From CADCTB01 sp963768975 (GTDB taxonomy: Bacteria > Actinomycetota > Acidimicrobiia > Acidimicrobiales > AC-14), in the NCBI GenBank assembly GCA_963768975.1, contig CAVYKB010000019.1:1-64000 (forward strand): a stretch of 64,000 bases of DNA, in the 5' to 3' direction. Below are positions 1 to 8,384 of the stretch, one piece after another. The position numbers and the translations under genes were made by a program. Position 1 is the stretch's first letter, and every line of letters begins with the position of its first letter. Below the pieces are notes generated by a model, which saw only the letters and a list, made by a program, of their open reading frames with translations, had not been told where the DNA came from and ran no database searches.

Positions 1-79
1 GTTCTGGGGCACATGTTGTGGGACACCCGCACTCGAGACTGGACCTAACCCGGCATGCCGGACAGGGTTGGTGTGTTGA

Positions 80-998
80 TCATGCCGCTCGGGCGGCGGA
101 CTCCTGGTGGATGGTCGCTTCGTACACGGCCGGGCTGCGGTAGCCGAGGCTGCTGTGCCGGCCGGTGTTGTACCGGCCCTCGATTTACTCGAAGGTCGCG
201 GTGCGAAGGCCGGCGATGGTCGGCCACGGTCGGGTGTAGATGAGCTCGTTCTTGGAGGTGGCGAACCAGCTCTCGGAAACGGCGTTGTCCCAACACTGAC
301 CCTTGCGCCCCAGCGACAGCGTGACACCGAGCTCGGCGGCCAGCGTGGCGTAGTCACCGCTGGCGACTGGGCAGCCCCTATCGGAATGGAAGACCATTCC
401 GGCCGGCGGTCGGCGCTGGATGCACGCCATGCGCAGGGCGTCGGCGACGAGGTCGGTGCGCATGTGATCCGCCAGGGCCCAGCCGACGACCCGGAAGGAG
501 GCGAGATCGATGACGGTGGTCAGGTAGGCCCAGCCCTCCCAGGTGCGGATGTAGGTCACGTCGCCACACCACCGGGTGTCGAGCTTCACGTTGGGCCCGA
601 AGACGCGCTTGATGAGGTCCACGGCCCGGGATCGGCGCTCGGGGTCGGCGATGGTGGTCTTGCGCCAGCGCCTGGGACAGCGCCCGGCCAGGCCGGCCTG
701 GACCAGGAGGCGGGCGACCGCTTCTTGCCGCAGCAGATTCCCTCCCGGCGCAGCTGGGCGTGGATCCTCGGCGCCCCGTAGGTGCCCTTGGAGCCGGCGT
801 GGATGGTCTTGATGCGCACCGTCAGCTCGGCGTCCTCGAGGGCCCAGCGGCTGGGGAGGTGCTTTCGCTGCTCGTAGTAGGCGGCACGGGAGACCTCGAG
901 TAGCTCACAGGCGCGCTTGACGCTGTGCTGCTCCGCTTCCTCCACCTCGATGAAACGGCCACACGTTCGCCGGATCTCTTTGATGCTCCTATGTCAAG
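80..998 (-). pseudogene. IS3-family transposase remnant (OrfB, broken)
   Basis: This is a decayed IS3-family DDE transposase. The helix-turn-helix part (VSRAAYY, then KGTYGAPRIHAQLR) lies at about 945-720. The rve catalytic core follows with GDVTYI, HSDRG and CWDNAVSESW at about 620-250. Two lesions are visible. One base is missing near 717, right after GKKR, so the core is in another frame. A Tyr codon has become TAA at 185-187, yet the usual tail (SLGYRSPAVYEA) still reads on to a stop at 80. The frame extends upstream to about 998 without a start and is cut there by the neighbouring IS110 remnant, so the first ORF is gone. It cannot be functional. Confidence 0.88.
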
Positions 999-1022
999 GG
1001 GGGGCGAACTGGAGTTCGACGT

Positions 1023-1600
1023 TTAGGCGGCTCGTTTCGCGAGATCTGCCTCTCCTGCGAAGAATGCCTCGTCGACCAGCAGCCGGCGGAAGACCTCGTC
1101 GGAGAGACGTCGACGCAGCATCCGGAGTGCCTCGGTCTTGCTGTCGCCGGCGGCCATGCGGCGCTCCACATAGACACGGCCGATCGTGCCGACGCCTCGC
1201 CACTGGGTGATCCCGATGCGATGGAGCGCAGCGTTCACTTGACGATTACCGCCACGGTTGAGTCGTTGGCGGTCGGTCTTGCCCGATGACACCGGGATGG
1301 GAGCGGTGCCGTTCCAACGAGCGAAGGCAGCGTTGGACCGGAAGCGGGACGCGCCGGCGACCTCGCCCACGATCTTGGCGGCCGACAGCACGCCGCACCC
1401 GGGGAGGGAGAGCAGCGCGGGCGCGAGCCGACGGACGATCACCCTGATCTCCGCCTCGATGTCGTGGGCCCGAACGGTCAGCTCACGAGTGCGGACGACG
1501 AGCCCTGCGGCGATGGCGGCCACGGTGCCGCTGGCGCCAGCCAGACGGCGCTCCAGGTCATCGAGGACGTGGAGCCGACGAAGGGCCTTCGGCGCGATCA
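1023..1600 (-). pseudogene. IS110-family transposase, C-terminal fragment
   Basis: Only the C-terminal transposase_20 half of an IS110/IS116-type transposase remains, about 190 residues of a protein normally near 400. Recognisable parts are the linker helix (ALRRLHVLDDLERRL), the LLSLPGCGVLSAAKIVGEV helix-hairpin-helix and ARWNGTAPIPVSSG, followed by RLNRGGNRQVNAAL. The N-terminal DEDD catalytic domain is absent: upstream of about 1600 the minus-strand frame loses all similarity, and the opposite strand carries an MscS fragment instead. The element seems to have been truncated by recombination and itself cuts the adjacent IS3 remnant. Confidence 0.85.
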
Positions 1601-1943
1601 CGAAGCCCGGGAACAGCTCGTGGCCGAGCCGGCACCCAAAGCCGTCTACGCCGCGCTCGACAGCTCCACGGTCAACCTCGACGTGCGGTTCTGGTGCGAC
1701 GCCCGGCAGCTGGAGATGCGGCGAACGCTGGGGCGGGCGATCGAGGCGGTCAAGGCCGCGTTCGACGCCCACGGAACTGAGATGCCATGCCAGGTGGTGG
1801 CGCTGCAGGGCACCACCAGCTTCGCCGCCGCGCTGCGCGGTGTTGCGGTGACACCGGGAGTCAGCGTCGCCGACGGACAGGAGGGGCAGCCGGTAGGGCG
1901 GCCGACCGGAGCGCTGCGCAGCGACCGCCATGATCAGGATTGA
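1600..1943 (+). pseudogene. Mechanosensitive channel (MscS) 3' fragment
   Basis: The plus strand carries about 85 residues that match the cytoplasmic C-terminal domain of MscS-type small-conductance channels. They include AREQL, then DSSTVNLDVRFWCDARQ and GRAIEAVKAAFDAHGTEMP. The membrane helices and the beta domain that should precede this are missing; sequence upstream of about 1600 is IS110 remnant on the other strand. The reading frame runs to TGA at 1941-1943, with an unusually long tail after the homologous part. It is best read as the stranded 3' end of a channel gene cut by a mobile element. The family call rests on the VNLxVRFW and KxAxDxxGIEIP-like motifs. Confidence 0.62.
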
Positions 1944-1989
1944 CGGGTTCGAGGCCCGGCGTCATAAGAAGCAAGGGGGTTGCGGTGGT

Positions 1990-3297
1990 TCAGGCGGCCG
2001 TCAGCTGATCGAGGGCGGCCCGACCGATGGGGGCGGCCAGGGGGCTGAAATGGGGGTTGATCGAGAACGCGGTCGTCAGCTGGTCCTTGGCTGCGGCGCG
2101 GTCGCCGAGAGCGAAATGGATCATGCCGGCGTGGTAATGGAACAGGGCGTTGCGAGTGCCCAGGGCCAGCGCCTTGGCCGACCACTCAAGCGCTTCGGCG
2201 TCCCTGCCGTTCACATGTAGAGCCCAGGCGTAGGCGTCGTTCATGTCCAGGAACTGGCGATTGGCGATCCCGGCCTCGCCGGCGCGGAGGGCGGCGACGG
2301 GGTCGCCGTGGTCGGCGGCGAACAGCGTGGGCTCGACGTCGACCGCCACCCCATTGGCCTCGAACAGTGTCGTCACCGTGGCCAGCGTCTGGTACTGGTC
2401 CTGGGCCTCGGCCGTGCGCCCGAGAGACTCGAGCAGCTCGCCGAACTCGATCAGATAGGCGGGCTCCGGAACTCGGGCCACGACCTGGGCGTAGTCGGCG
2501 ACGGCGGCGTCGGCCTGGCCCAGGGCGGCCTGGGCCTTGGCCCGGCCCTGGAGCAGGGGGACGTACGACGCATCAGCGTCGAGCCCGCTCCGGTAGTGGG
2601 CCAACGCCGCCTGCGGATCACCGGCATTGAAGGCCAGCTCGCCGAGCTGGTAGCGGGTGAAGGCCCGGTCGGCGGGACCAGCGGAGGCGGTCAGCGCCCG
2701 CTGCATGAGCTCGGTGGCCCGGGCCACGTCGCCCCGCAGCTCCCAGGTGTAGGAGGCTCGGGCCAGCGACGAGGTGTCGGGGCGGAGGTCGACCATGCGC
2801 TGGGCCGCCTCGAAGGCCTCGTCGTAATTGCCGAGCTGGGTCTCGGCGTCGTTGAGGGCGCCGTAAAGCAGCGCGTTCGACGGGTTGATGACCAGGCCCC
2901 GGCGGGCCCATTCGGCGGCGGCGACGAAATCGTGGCGTGCGCCGGCCAGGGCGGCCATGCCCGCGGCAGCACCGTCGTTGTCCACCGCGTTTATCTCGCG
3001 AGACCGATTGAGGACGCCTTCCGCCTTGGGGTAGTACGACGGGTCCCCGGTGGTCCGGGCCTGGCCGACGTAGGCCAGTCCCAGCGCCGCCCACGACGAG
3101 TAGTCCTGGGGCACCCGCTGCAGTCTGGCCTGCAGGGCGACGATGGCGTCGGCGCTACGGCCGGGGCCCACGGCGACACCCGCACCGGACACCGATGACG
3201 GCCCCGGGCGGCGAGCCAGCCCGAGGCCCCCGACGACGGTCAGCGCGCCGGCGAGGCCCAGCATGAGCAAACCTCGGCCGAGCGGACGAGCCTTCAC
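1990..3297 (-). CDS. TPR-repeat protein, membrane anchored
   Basis: A 435-residue protein with an N-terminal hydrophobic segment (GLLMLGLAGALTVVGGLGLA, about residues 8-27) that anchors or exports it. The rest is mostly tetratricopeptide repeats, with helix pairs such as WAALGLAYVGQA, LYGALNDAETQLGNYDEA, YQLGELAFNAGDPQAALAHY and FHYHAGMIHFALGDRAAA. The GTG start at 3297 overlaps the sortase stop in GTGA, so the two are likely translationally coupled. TPR proteins usually serve as assembly scaffolds, and linkage to a sortase and a DUF4331 secreted protein suggests a cell-surface role. The substrate or partner cannot be read from the sequence. Confidence 0.85.
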   Translation of the reverse strand: MKARPLGRGLLMLGLAGALTVVGGLGLARRPGPSSVSGAGVAVGPGRSADAIVALQARLQRVPQDYSSWAALGLAYVGQARTTGDPSYYPKAEGVLNRSREINAVDNDGAAAGMAALAGARHDFVAAAEWARRGLVINPSNALLYGALNDAETQLGNYDEAFEAAQRMVDLRPDTSSLARASYTWELRGDVARATELMQRALTASAGPADRAFTRYQLGELAFNAGDPQAALAHYRSGLDADASYVPLLQGRAKAQAALGQADAAVADYAQVVARVPEPAYLIEFGELLESLGRTAEAQDQYQTLATVTTLFEANGVAVDVEPTLFAADHGDPVAALRAGEAGIANRQFLDMNDAYAWALHVNGRDAEALEWSAKALALGTRNALFHYHAGMIHFALGDRAAAKDQLTTAFSINPHFSPLAAPIGRAALDQLTAA

Positions 3298-3989
3298 CTT
3301 TGGACCACCGGTGCTGGTCCCGGGGTCGCCGAAAGGAGGCGGGCGAAGACCACCACGTTGTCCCGGTACTCGTCGCGCGCCCGGTCGAAAGTCCCGCCGC
3401 AGGTGATGAGCCGCAGGGTCGGCTCCGGCGTGGGGCCGTAGATGGCGTCGATCGGCAGCTTGTCCTTGGGGTATTGCCGCAGGGCTTCCACGATGAACGT
3501 CACCGTCGATCCGTCGCTGCGGCGCACCACGATCGGCTGGCCGGGCGTGAGCTCGCGCAGGCGGTAAAAGACCGCCCTTCCTTTGAAGGAGTCGACGTGA
3601 CCAACGACGACCGCGGCCCCCGGGTCGCCCGGGGCGCTGCCGCCCGTCCACCACCCGGCGACACCGAAGTCGCCTGGGACATCGAGACTGCCGTCGGACC
3701 CGAGCCCCAGCCGGACCAGGCTGGAATCGACCCCGATGTCCGGTATACCGACTGAGAGGGGCACCGTTTTGGTGGCAGTGGCCCGCAGGTCGAGCGCTCT
3801 CCTTGGCCCGGGCAGACGGTCGCCCTCGAGCACCCCGGCGGACACCGAGGAGACCGCCGGCCTGGAGATCACCACGGCGACACCGGCCGCGGCCTGGAGG
3901 GGGGCTGCGATCGCCACCAGCCACAGCAGCCAGCGAGGCCTCACGGCCGGGCGCTGGCTTGCTGTGCCGGTGATCGCATCACCGGGCAA
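3294..3989 (-). CDS. Class E/F-type sortase
   Basis: A 231-residue transpeptidase of the sortase fold that would attach exported proteins to the envelope. A single membrane helix (WLLWLVAIAAPLQAAAGVAVV) lies near residues 20-40. The catalytic His is in VVVGHVDS, the catalytic Cys in LITCGG, and candidate Arg residues follow (ARDEYRDNVVVF). The compact form without a C-terminal helix fits actinobacterial class E/F enzymes. The frame opens at TTG 3989, three bases after the DUF4331 stop; a GTG at 3944 just before the membrane helix is an equally plausible start. Neither start has a clear Shine-Dalgarno sequence, which suggests coupling to the upstream gene. Confidence 0.88.
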   Translation of the reverse strand: MPGDAITGTASQRPAVRPRWLLWLVAIAAPLQAAAGVAVVISRPAVSSVSAGVLEGDRLPGPRRALDLRATATKTVPLSVGIPDIGVDSSLVRLGLGSDGSLDVPGDFGVAGWWTGGSAPGDPGAAVVVGHVDSFKGRAVFYRLRELTPGQPIVVRRSDGSTVTFIVEALRQYPKDKLPIDAIYGPTPEPTLRLITCGGTFDRARDEYRDNVVVFARLLSATPGPAPVVQR

Positions 3990-3992
3990 CGG

Positions 3993-5690
3993 CTAGATGC
4001 GGTTGCGGCGAAGGGTGAACGCCCCGGCGCCAGCCAAAGCGACTCCGGCCATCCCAGCGGCGATGGGCAGCAGCGGGAGGGACGAGCCTCCGGCGGCACC
4101 ACCGGCGCCGGCACCCACGCCGCCCGTGGGGGCGGCCTGGCCCGATCCGGCGGCTGCGCCCGATCCGGTACCGGCCGAGCTCGACGCGACCGACGGGCTG
4201 GTCCCTCCGCCGCCGGCCCGGTTGACGGCTGCGCTGTGGGGCAGGGCGACGTAGGGGAAGCTCTGGCCGAAGGCGACGTCATTCTGGTCGACGGCGTCAC
4301 CGGCGGCCAGGGCCTGGACGATCGTGCCGGTCTTCACCGCGCCGGCCAGGGCCTGGATCTCGATGTCGACCACGTCGTCGATGAGGCGCCTGCCGTTGGG
4401 GAACCCGGCGTTGTCCTTGGCCAGCACGCCCAAGCGGTTCGGGTTGGCGGTCGGGGCGATGCTCGTGTTGAGGCGCAGCATCTCGGAGGGCACGAAGTCG
4501 GCGCCCTTCTTGCCGTCACGGTTGAGCATCTGGGAGTTCAGGTCGATGGGCAGGGCCACCGTGCCGTCGGGGGCCTTGCACTCCTTGCACAGACCGGTCA
4601 GGAAGATCTCGAAGATGTCGTTCCGGGGCGTGGGGGGCGCCGGCAGCTTGTAGATCTTCTCGATGAGCGCCGGCAGGATGGGGGTCAGGACCTTGTCGAG
4701 CACGGGCTGGACGGTGCGGTCCTTGTCGGGCGTGAGCCCGTTGAAGGCGTCCTTGAACTTGAGGGGGATGACCACCTCGTTGATCAGCGGGTTGCCCAGG
4801 CGCGAGACCTGGACGAAGCCGTCGATCGACGCGGCACCGGCGGGCGCGGAGGTGACGCTGGCGCCCTTGCGCTCGGTGGTGCTCCACACGCCGATGACCG
4901 GGTTGGCGGCGGCGTCGCCCTTGATGGCCAGGGCCGACTTCGGCACCTGCACCGAGAGGGTGTTGACGTTGTAGCCCTTGAGGGTGTCCTGGCCGACCTT
5001 CTTCAGGTCCCCGCCATAGAGGAGGTCGAAGACCCGCAGGTCCAGGAAGAAGGAGTCGTCGGCCTGGCCGGCGAAGGTCTGACCACCGTCGGGCAGCGGC
5101 TTGACCGCCTGCTGGCGGAGAGCGGCGTAATTGGGCATCGACGCCGTGCCGACGTTGGACGGGGCGACGATGGCGTCCTTGATCAGGCTCTTGGTGTTGC
5201 CGCCGGTGGTCAGCGTCAGCTCGTAGGTCTGGTAAAAGTTCAGATTTGGGTCATCGAGCCGGTTGACCGGCCCCGTGTTGTAGAGGAACTGGCCAGTGTC
5301 GTCGCGAATCTTGTCGGTGAAGGTCCAGGTGTAGGTGACGTCGGGCTTGGCGTCGCCGTCGTTGTCGACCAGGATCTTGTAGCGGGCGTCGGTGGCGAAA
5401 GGGTAGAAGTTCGGGCCGCCGTTTGGCTCTTGGAAGGGGATCCAGTTGGCCGACAGGGTGACGGTGTCGGGCTTGTCAGGGCTGACGAACGCGTACACGT
5501 CGGTGTTGTCGGCCCTCGGGTCGCCGGCGATGAGCGGTGCCTCCCGGTGGCTCGACGCCGAGCCCACGCCGGGGCCGAGCAGCGATGACGCGCCGGCAGT
5601 GGCCAAGGCCAGGGCGGTGGCGCCGATGCCGAATCGTCGCAGGCGGCTGTGTTGGCTGGTGGAACGAACTCGGTCAAGCTCGTAGAGCAT
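3993..5690 (-). CDS. DUF4331 secreted protein with C-terminal membrane tail
   Basis: A 565-residue exported protein of the DUF4331 family. After a signal sequence (residues about 18-40, ending near GSASSHREAP) comes the family start SSHREAPLIAGDPRADNTDVYAFVSP, then long beta-rich sequence with DNDGDAKPDVTYTWTF. A single CKECK pair is the only Cys cluster. The C-terminus is a Gly/Ala/Ser-rich linker and a hydrophobic helix with an RRNRI tail, the architecture of a sorting signal. No LPxTG is present; the nearest motif is AAPTGG before the linker. The ATG at 5690 has AGGAAGAGGAG upstream. It is first in an operon with the sortase and TPR genes, so it may be the sortase substrate (inference). 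Confidence 0.87.
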   Translation of the reverse strand: MLYELDRVRSTSQHSRLRRFGIGATALALATAGASSLLGPGVGSASSHREAPLIAGDPRADNTDVYAFVSPDKPDTVTLSANWIPFQEPNGGPNFYPFATDARYKILVDNDGDAKPDVTYTWTFTDKIRDDTGQFLYNTGPVNRLDDPNLNFYQTYELTLTTGGNTKSLIKDAIVAPSNVGTASMPNYAALRQQAVKPLPDGGQTFAGQADDSFFLDLRVFDLLYGGDLKKVGQDTLKGYNVNTLSVQVPKSALAIKGDAAANPVIGVWSTTERKGASVTSAPAGAASIDGFVQVSRLGNPLINEVVIPLKFKDAFNGLTPDKDRTVQPVLDKVLTPILPALIEKIYKLPAPPTPRNDIFEIFLTGLCKECKAPDGTVALPIDLNSQMLNRDGKKGADFVPSEMLRLNTSIAPTANPNRLGVLAKDNAGFPNGRRLIDDVVDIEIQALAGAVKTGTIVQALAAGDAVDQNDVAFGQSFPYVALPHSAAVNRAGGGGTSPSVASSSAGTGSGAAAGSGQAAPTGGVGAGAGGAAGGSSLPLLPIAAGMAGVALAGAGAFTLRRNRI

Positions 5691-6344
5691 GTGGGCTCCT
5701 CTTCCTGAAGAGTTTGGGTGGTGCGGGGAGGGTGTGGGCGAAGCGCGCGGCGACAAGCGGCGTGATTGCCTGGAGTGAGCGAGACCTAGGACTTCGAAGT
5801 GTCGAGGCCGGGCGGGAACCTACGGACCTTTCTCCGGTCGACCGGACGGATACGGGATGTATACGGAGCAGATGTCCGGGGCGGATGGGCGCAGCCGGTT
5901 CGCCCCGGGGAGCAGCTTCACGAGGCCGGTGCCTCGCCGCCGACAGGGACGCCCAATTGCGGCCGAGGCCGCGAGCCGGCTTCGTCCTTGGGCTGGGCGC
6001 CTGGCCTGGTCGAGAAACGATGCTCATTGGAGGCCGAGGACTGGCGAGTGGTGCCGTCGGGCAATGACCAGTGAGGCCGAGCCCTAGCCGCCATCCGTAG
6101 GCAGCTGCGGCGATGGCACGAAGCAGCCGTCTCGTCGATGACTCCAAGGAGTATGCCTGCCACAGGCTTCGCTCAGCTTACAGAACGTACCGGCTGCCGA
6201 TCCGACCTCGTGGGTAGTGCCGCGCCGGCAGCTCGTCGACACGAGAAAGCTGGCACGCATGCGCACGGAACGACGAGCGGGGCGCGGTCGCCACGCCGGC
6301 GTCGTCACGGCCTTCACCGTCCTCGGCGCCGTGCTCCTGGTGGC
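5691..6344. other. No gene seen; promoter region of the DUF4331 operon
   Basis: No open frame here has the codon pattern or similarity of a real gene. The part next to 5690 should hold the promoter of the DUF4331-sortase-TPR operon. A perfect 14-bp palindrome, TCCGGTCGACCGGA (5833-5846), and nearby repeated CCGTATAC/CGTATCC-type stretches could be regulatory, though no promoter can be assigned with confidence. The right part (about 6140-6344) is degenerate sequence leading into a truncated esterase gene. Confidence 0.5.
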
Positions 6345-6800
6345 ATGCGCCTGACCAACCGCGCCGGCTGCATCGTGGTGTCAGTCGAGTACCGCAAGGC
6401 GCCTGAGTACCGGTTCCCCGCCGGCCACGACGACGTCCTTGCCGCCACCCGCTGGGTGCTGGCCAACATCGCCGATCTGAGTGGCGACCCGCGACGCGTA
6501 GCCGTCCGGGGCGAGGGCGCCGGTTCGAACATGGCCGTGGCCGCGTGCCAGTCGCTGCTGGACCAGGCTGGACCGAAGCCGGTCTTCCAGCTGCTTCTCT
6601 ACCCGATGACCGACCTGGCCCCCTCGGACTGGGCCTCCTTCGCCGAGTTCCGCAACGGGCGACCGCTCGACACCGAGATGGTCGGCTGGTTCGCAGAGCA
6701 GGTCGTCTCCGAGCCACGCGACAGGCTCGACGCCCGGATCTCGCCGTTGCGCGCCCTTCCCAGTCGAGCCGGCGCGGCTCCCGCGAACCCTGGTCATGGG
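6345..6800 (+). pseudogene. Alpha/beta hydrolase (HSL/esterase family) internal fragment
   Basis: This is the middle of an acetyl-esterase-type alpha/beta hydrolase. It reads CIVVSVEYRKAPEYRFPAGHDDVLAATRWV, then GDPRRVAVRGEGAGSNMAVA in the nucleophile-elbow position (GEGAG where functional enzymes have GDSAG), followed by the LLLYPMTDL strand. The HGGG oxyanion segment before it and the Asp/His catalytic residues after it are missing. A frame change near 6765 leads into ARLPRTLVMG, after which the sequence switches abruptly to purC on the opposite strand. Loss of the Ser nucleophile and both ends mark it as a dead fragment. Confidence 0.75.
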
Positions 6801-7193
6801 CGTCAGCACCTCGTCGCACAGCGAGAGGCGGTCGTCGATCATCCCGAGCTCGAACTTGGTGTCGGCGATGAGGATCCCGCTCGGCCGCCAGCGCAGCGCC
6901 CCGCTCGTAAGCGGCCAGCGACAGCTCGCGAGCCTCCTTGGCCAGGTCGGCGCCGACAATGTCGCAGGCGGCCTCGAACGAGATGTTCTCGTCGTGGCCG
7001 GCCGCCGCCTTGGTCGATGGGGTGAACACCGGCTCGGGCAGCTTGGACGACTCCTGAAGCCCGGCGGGCAGCGAGGCGCCGTGCATCGTCCCGCTCGACT
7101 TGTACTCCTTCCACACCGAGCCGGTGATGTAGCCCCGCACGATGCACTCGATCTGCAGCATCTCGGCCTTGCGCACGAGCATCGACCGGTAAG
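6800..7193 (-). pseudogene. purC: PurC (SAICAR synthetase) internal fragment
   Basis: About 130 residues of phosphoribosylaminoimidazole-succinocarboxamide synthase. It starts at SMLVRKAEMLQIECIVRGYI, continues through GSVWKEYKSSGTMHGA and LPEPVFTPSTKA, and ends at DEVLTP. One frameshift near 6880 separates AAYERGAALAAER from ILIADTKFELGMID. Both the N-terminal ATP-binding part and the C-terminal third are missing, so it is not the cell's functional purC. It abuts the esterase fragment tail to tail, which points to illegitimate joining of two gene pieces within the accessory region. Confidence 0.85.
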
Positions 7194-7462
7194 AAGGTGG
7201 CGAAGGCGGTGCCCAAGGCTGGAAATGAGAGCTGAGCCGCGCCAAGGGGTCCTGTGTCTGGGTAGTACCCCCACCAGTAGTGCCCAACGCCGCTCTGCGA
7301 TGACGGATGCGGGCCGCATGGCGGACCCCCCTGCTGCGCGAGGGAGTGTGCGGCTCGGCCATGGCCCGCTACTCCGGCCATGACGGCGCCGGACTTCAGC
7401 CCCACAGTGGCGCGAATACGCGTCCCCCGAACCCGACGTCCCAGTCCGCCGGCAAGGGAGCC

Positions 7463-7759
7463 CTACATCCCTTTGCCTCCGTGAACTTCCAGCCGTGTTT
7501 GTGACGCCATGGTGGCGATCAGTGGTCGTGCAACCTTGATGATCCTCCGGACGTCTTCGCGCTGAAGTGAGGAGTCGTGGGCCGCCTCGTCGTCCCAAAG
7601 CTCGAAGATGGACACCTCCCTCTCGCCGTGTGTCCCAACGACGTACTGGAGGCACGCTGGATCGCTTTGTAGGAGCGCTGCCGCACGGAGGAGATGCCCA
7701 ACGAGCTCATCCCGCTGGCCTTCACCGGCGACGAAGGTTCCGAAGAGTCCAAAGGTCAT
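7463..7759 (-). CDS. Antibiotic biosynthesis monooxygenase (ABM) domain protein
   Basis: A 98-residue single-domain protein of the ABM/YgiN type, a dimeric ferredoxin-like fold found in quinol and polyketide monooxygenases that use no cofactor. Family landmarks are GLFGTFVAGEGQRDELVGHLL, CLQYVVGTHGEREVSIFELWDDEAAHDSSL and the C-terminal IATMASQTRLEVHGGKGM. It looks intact, at the usual length and with no frame disruption, despite lying among gene fragments. The substrate is unknown; many members protect against quinones or reactive aldehydes. Confidence 0.85.
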   Translation of the reverse strand: MTFGLFGTFVAGEGQRDELVGHLLRAAALLQSDPACLQYVVGTHGEREVSIFELWDDEAAHDSSLQREDVRRIIKVARPLIATMASQTRLEVHGGKGM

Positions 7760-7929
7760 GCATGAGCCCTAGCACAGATGGCCACCGAGCTCGCATCCCT
7801 GCGTGCCGGCTCAGTGATCGGTGGGTCAGGCAGAACATCACCGCCCATGCGGGCGACTCCCCCTGAAGCCGCGGTCGCTGAGCGGTCGGACCGCCCCCTA
7901 CCGCCGGCAGTGAGAGCCACGGGACCATC

Positions 7930-8292
7930 TCACTGGTCGAAGGTCTCACGAAGTTGACCGTTGATCAGCTGGTCGATCCTATACCGGCGGCGCTTGATCT
8001 CGTTATCGCTCAGTAGCTCCGGGCTGAGAAGCGTCCAAGTCACGGCGGAGCCGGCTCCGCTGGTCGCAATCTCGAATCGAATCCTCAGCTCCGGACGATC
8101 CTCCCAAATGGAGGCCCACACCACGAGGTCCGGCTTCCGGCTCTCGAGAAGGCGGGGGGCGAGTTCACCCGTACGGAGATCGAACCACTCACGATCATTC
8201 GACCTCCACGGGTCGCAGAGCGCCTCCCAGATGACCCACGGCGGCGGCGCTTGGCCCTTCGACCGTCGAGCCAGTTGCGTCAGGGGCTCCAT
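7930..8292 (-). CDS. Hypothetical protein, possible SRPBCC-like fold
   Basis: A protein of about 120 residues that I do not recognise with certainty. The order PPWVIWEALCDPWRS..EWFDL, a central strand set (PDLVVWASIWEDRPELRIRFEIATSGAGSAVTWTLL) and a long C-terminal amphipathic helix (IKRRRYRIDQLINGQLRETF) recall START/SRPBCC lipid- or ligand-binding proteins. The ATG at 8292 was preferred because the 13 residues before it are Arg-rich and uncharacteristic. It is monocistronic and divergent from the downstream APH-fold gene. Confidence 0.6.
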   Translation of the reverse strand: MEPLTQLARRSKGQAPPPWVIWEALCDPWRSNDREWFDLRTGELAPRLLESRKPDLVVWASIWEDRPELRIRFEIATSGAGSAVTWTLLSPELLSDNEIKRRRYRIDQLINGQLRETFDQ

Positions 8293-8384
8293 GCGGTGGA
8301 TGGTAGGAAACTCCCGCCGACGGCGCGCCACATAACGAGGTCGAGCCGACGTCCCAGTGCCTGTCTCTCATCGCCGGCCCCTGT

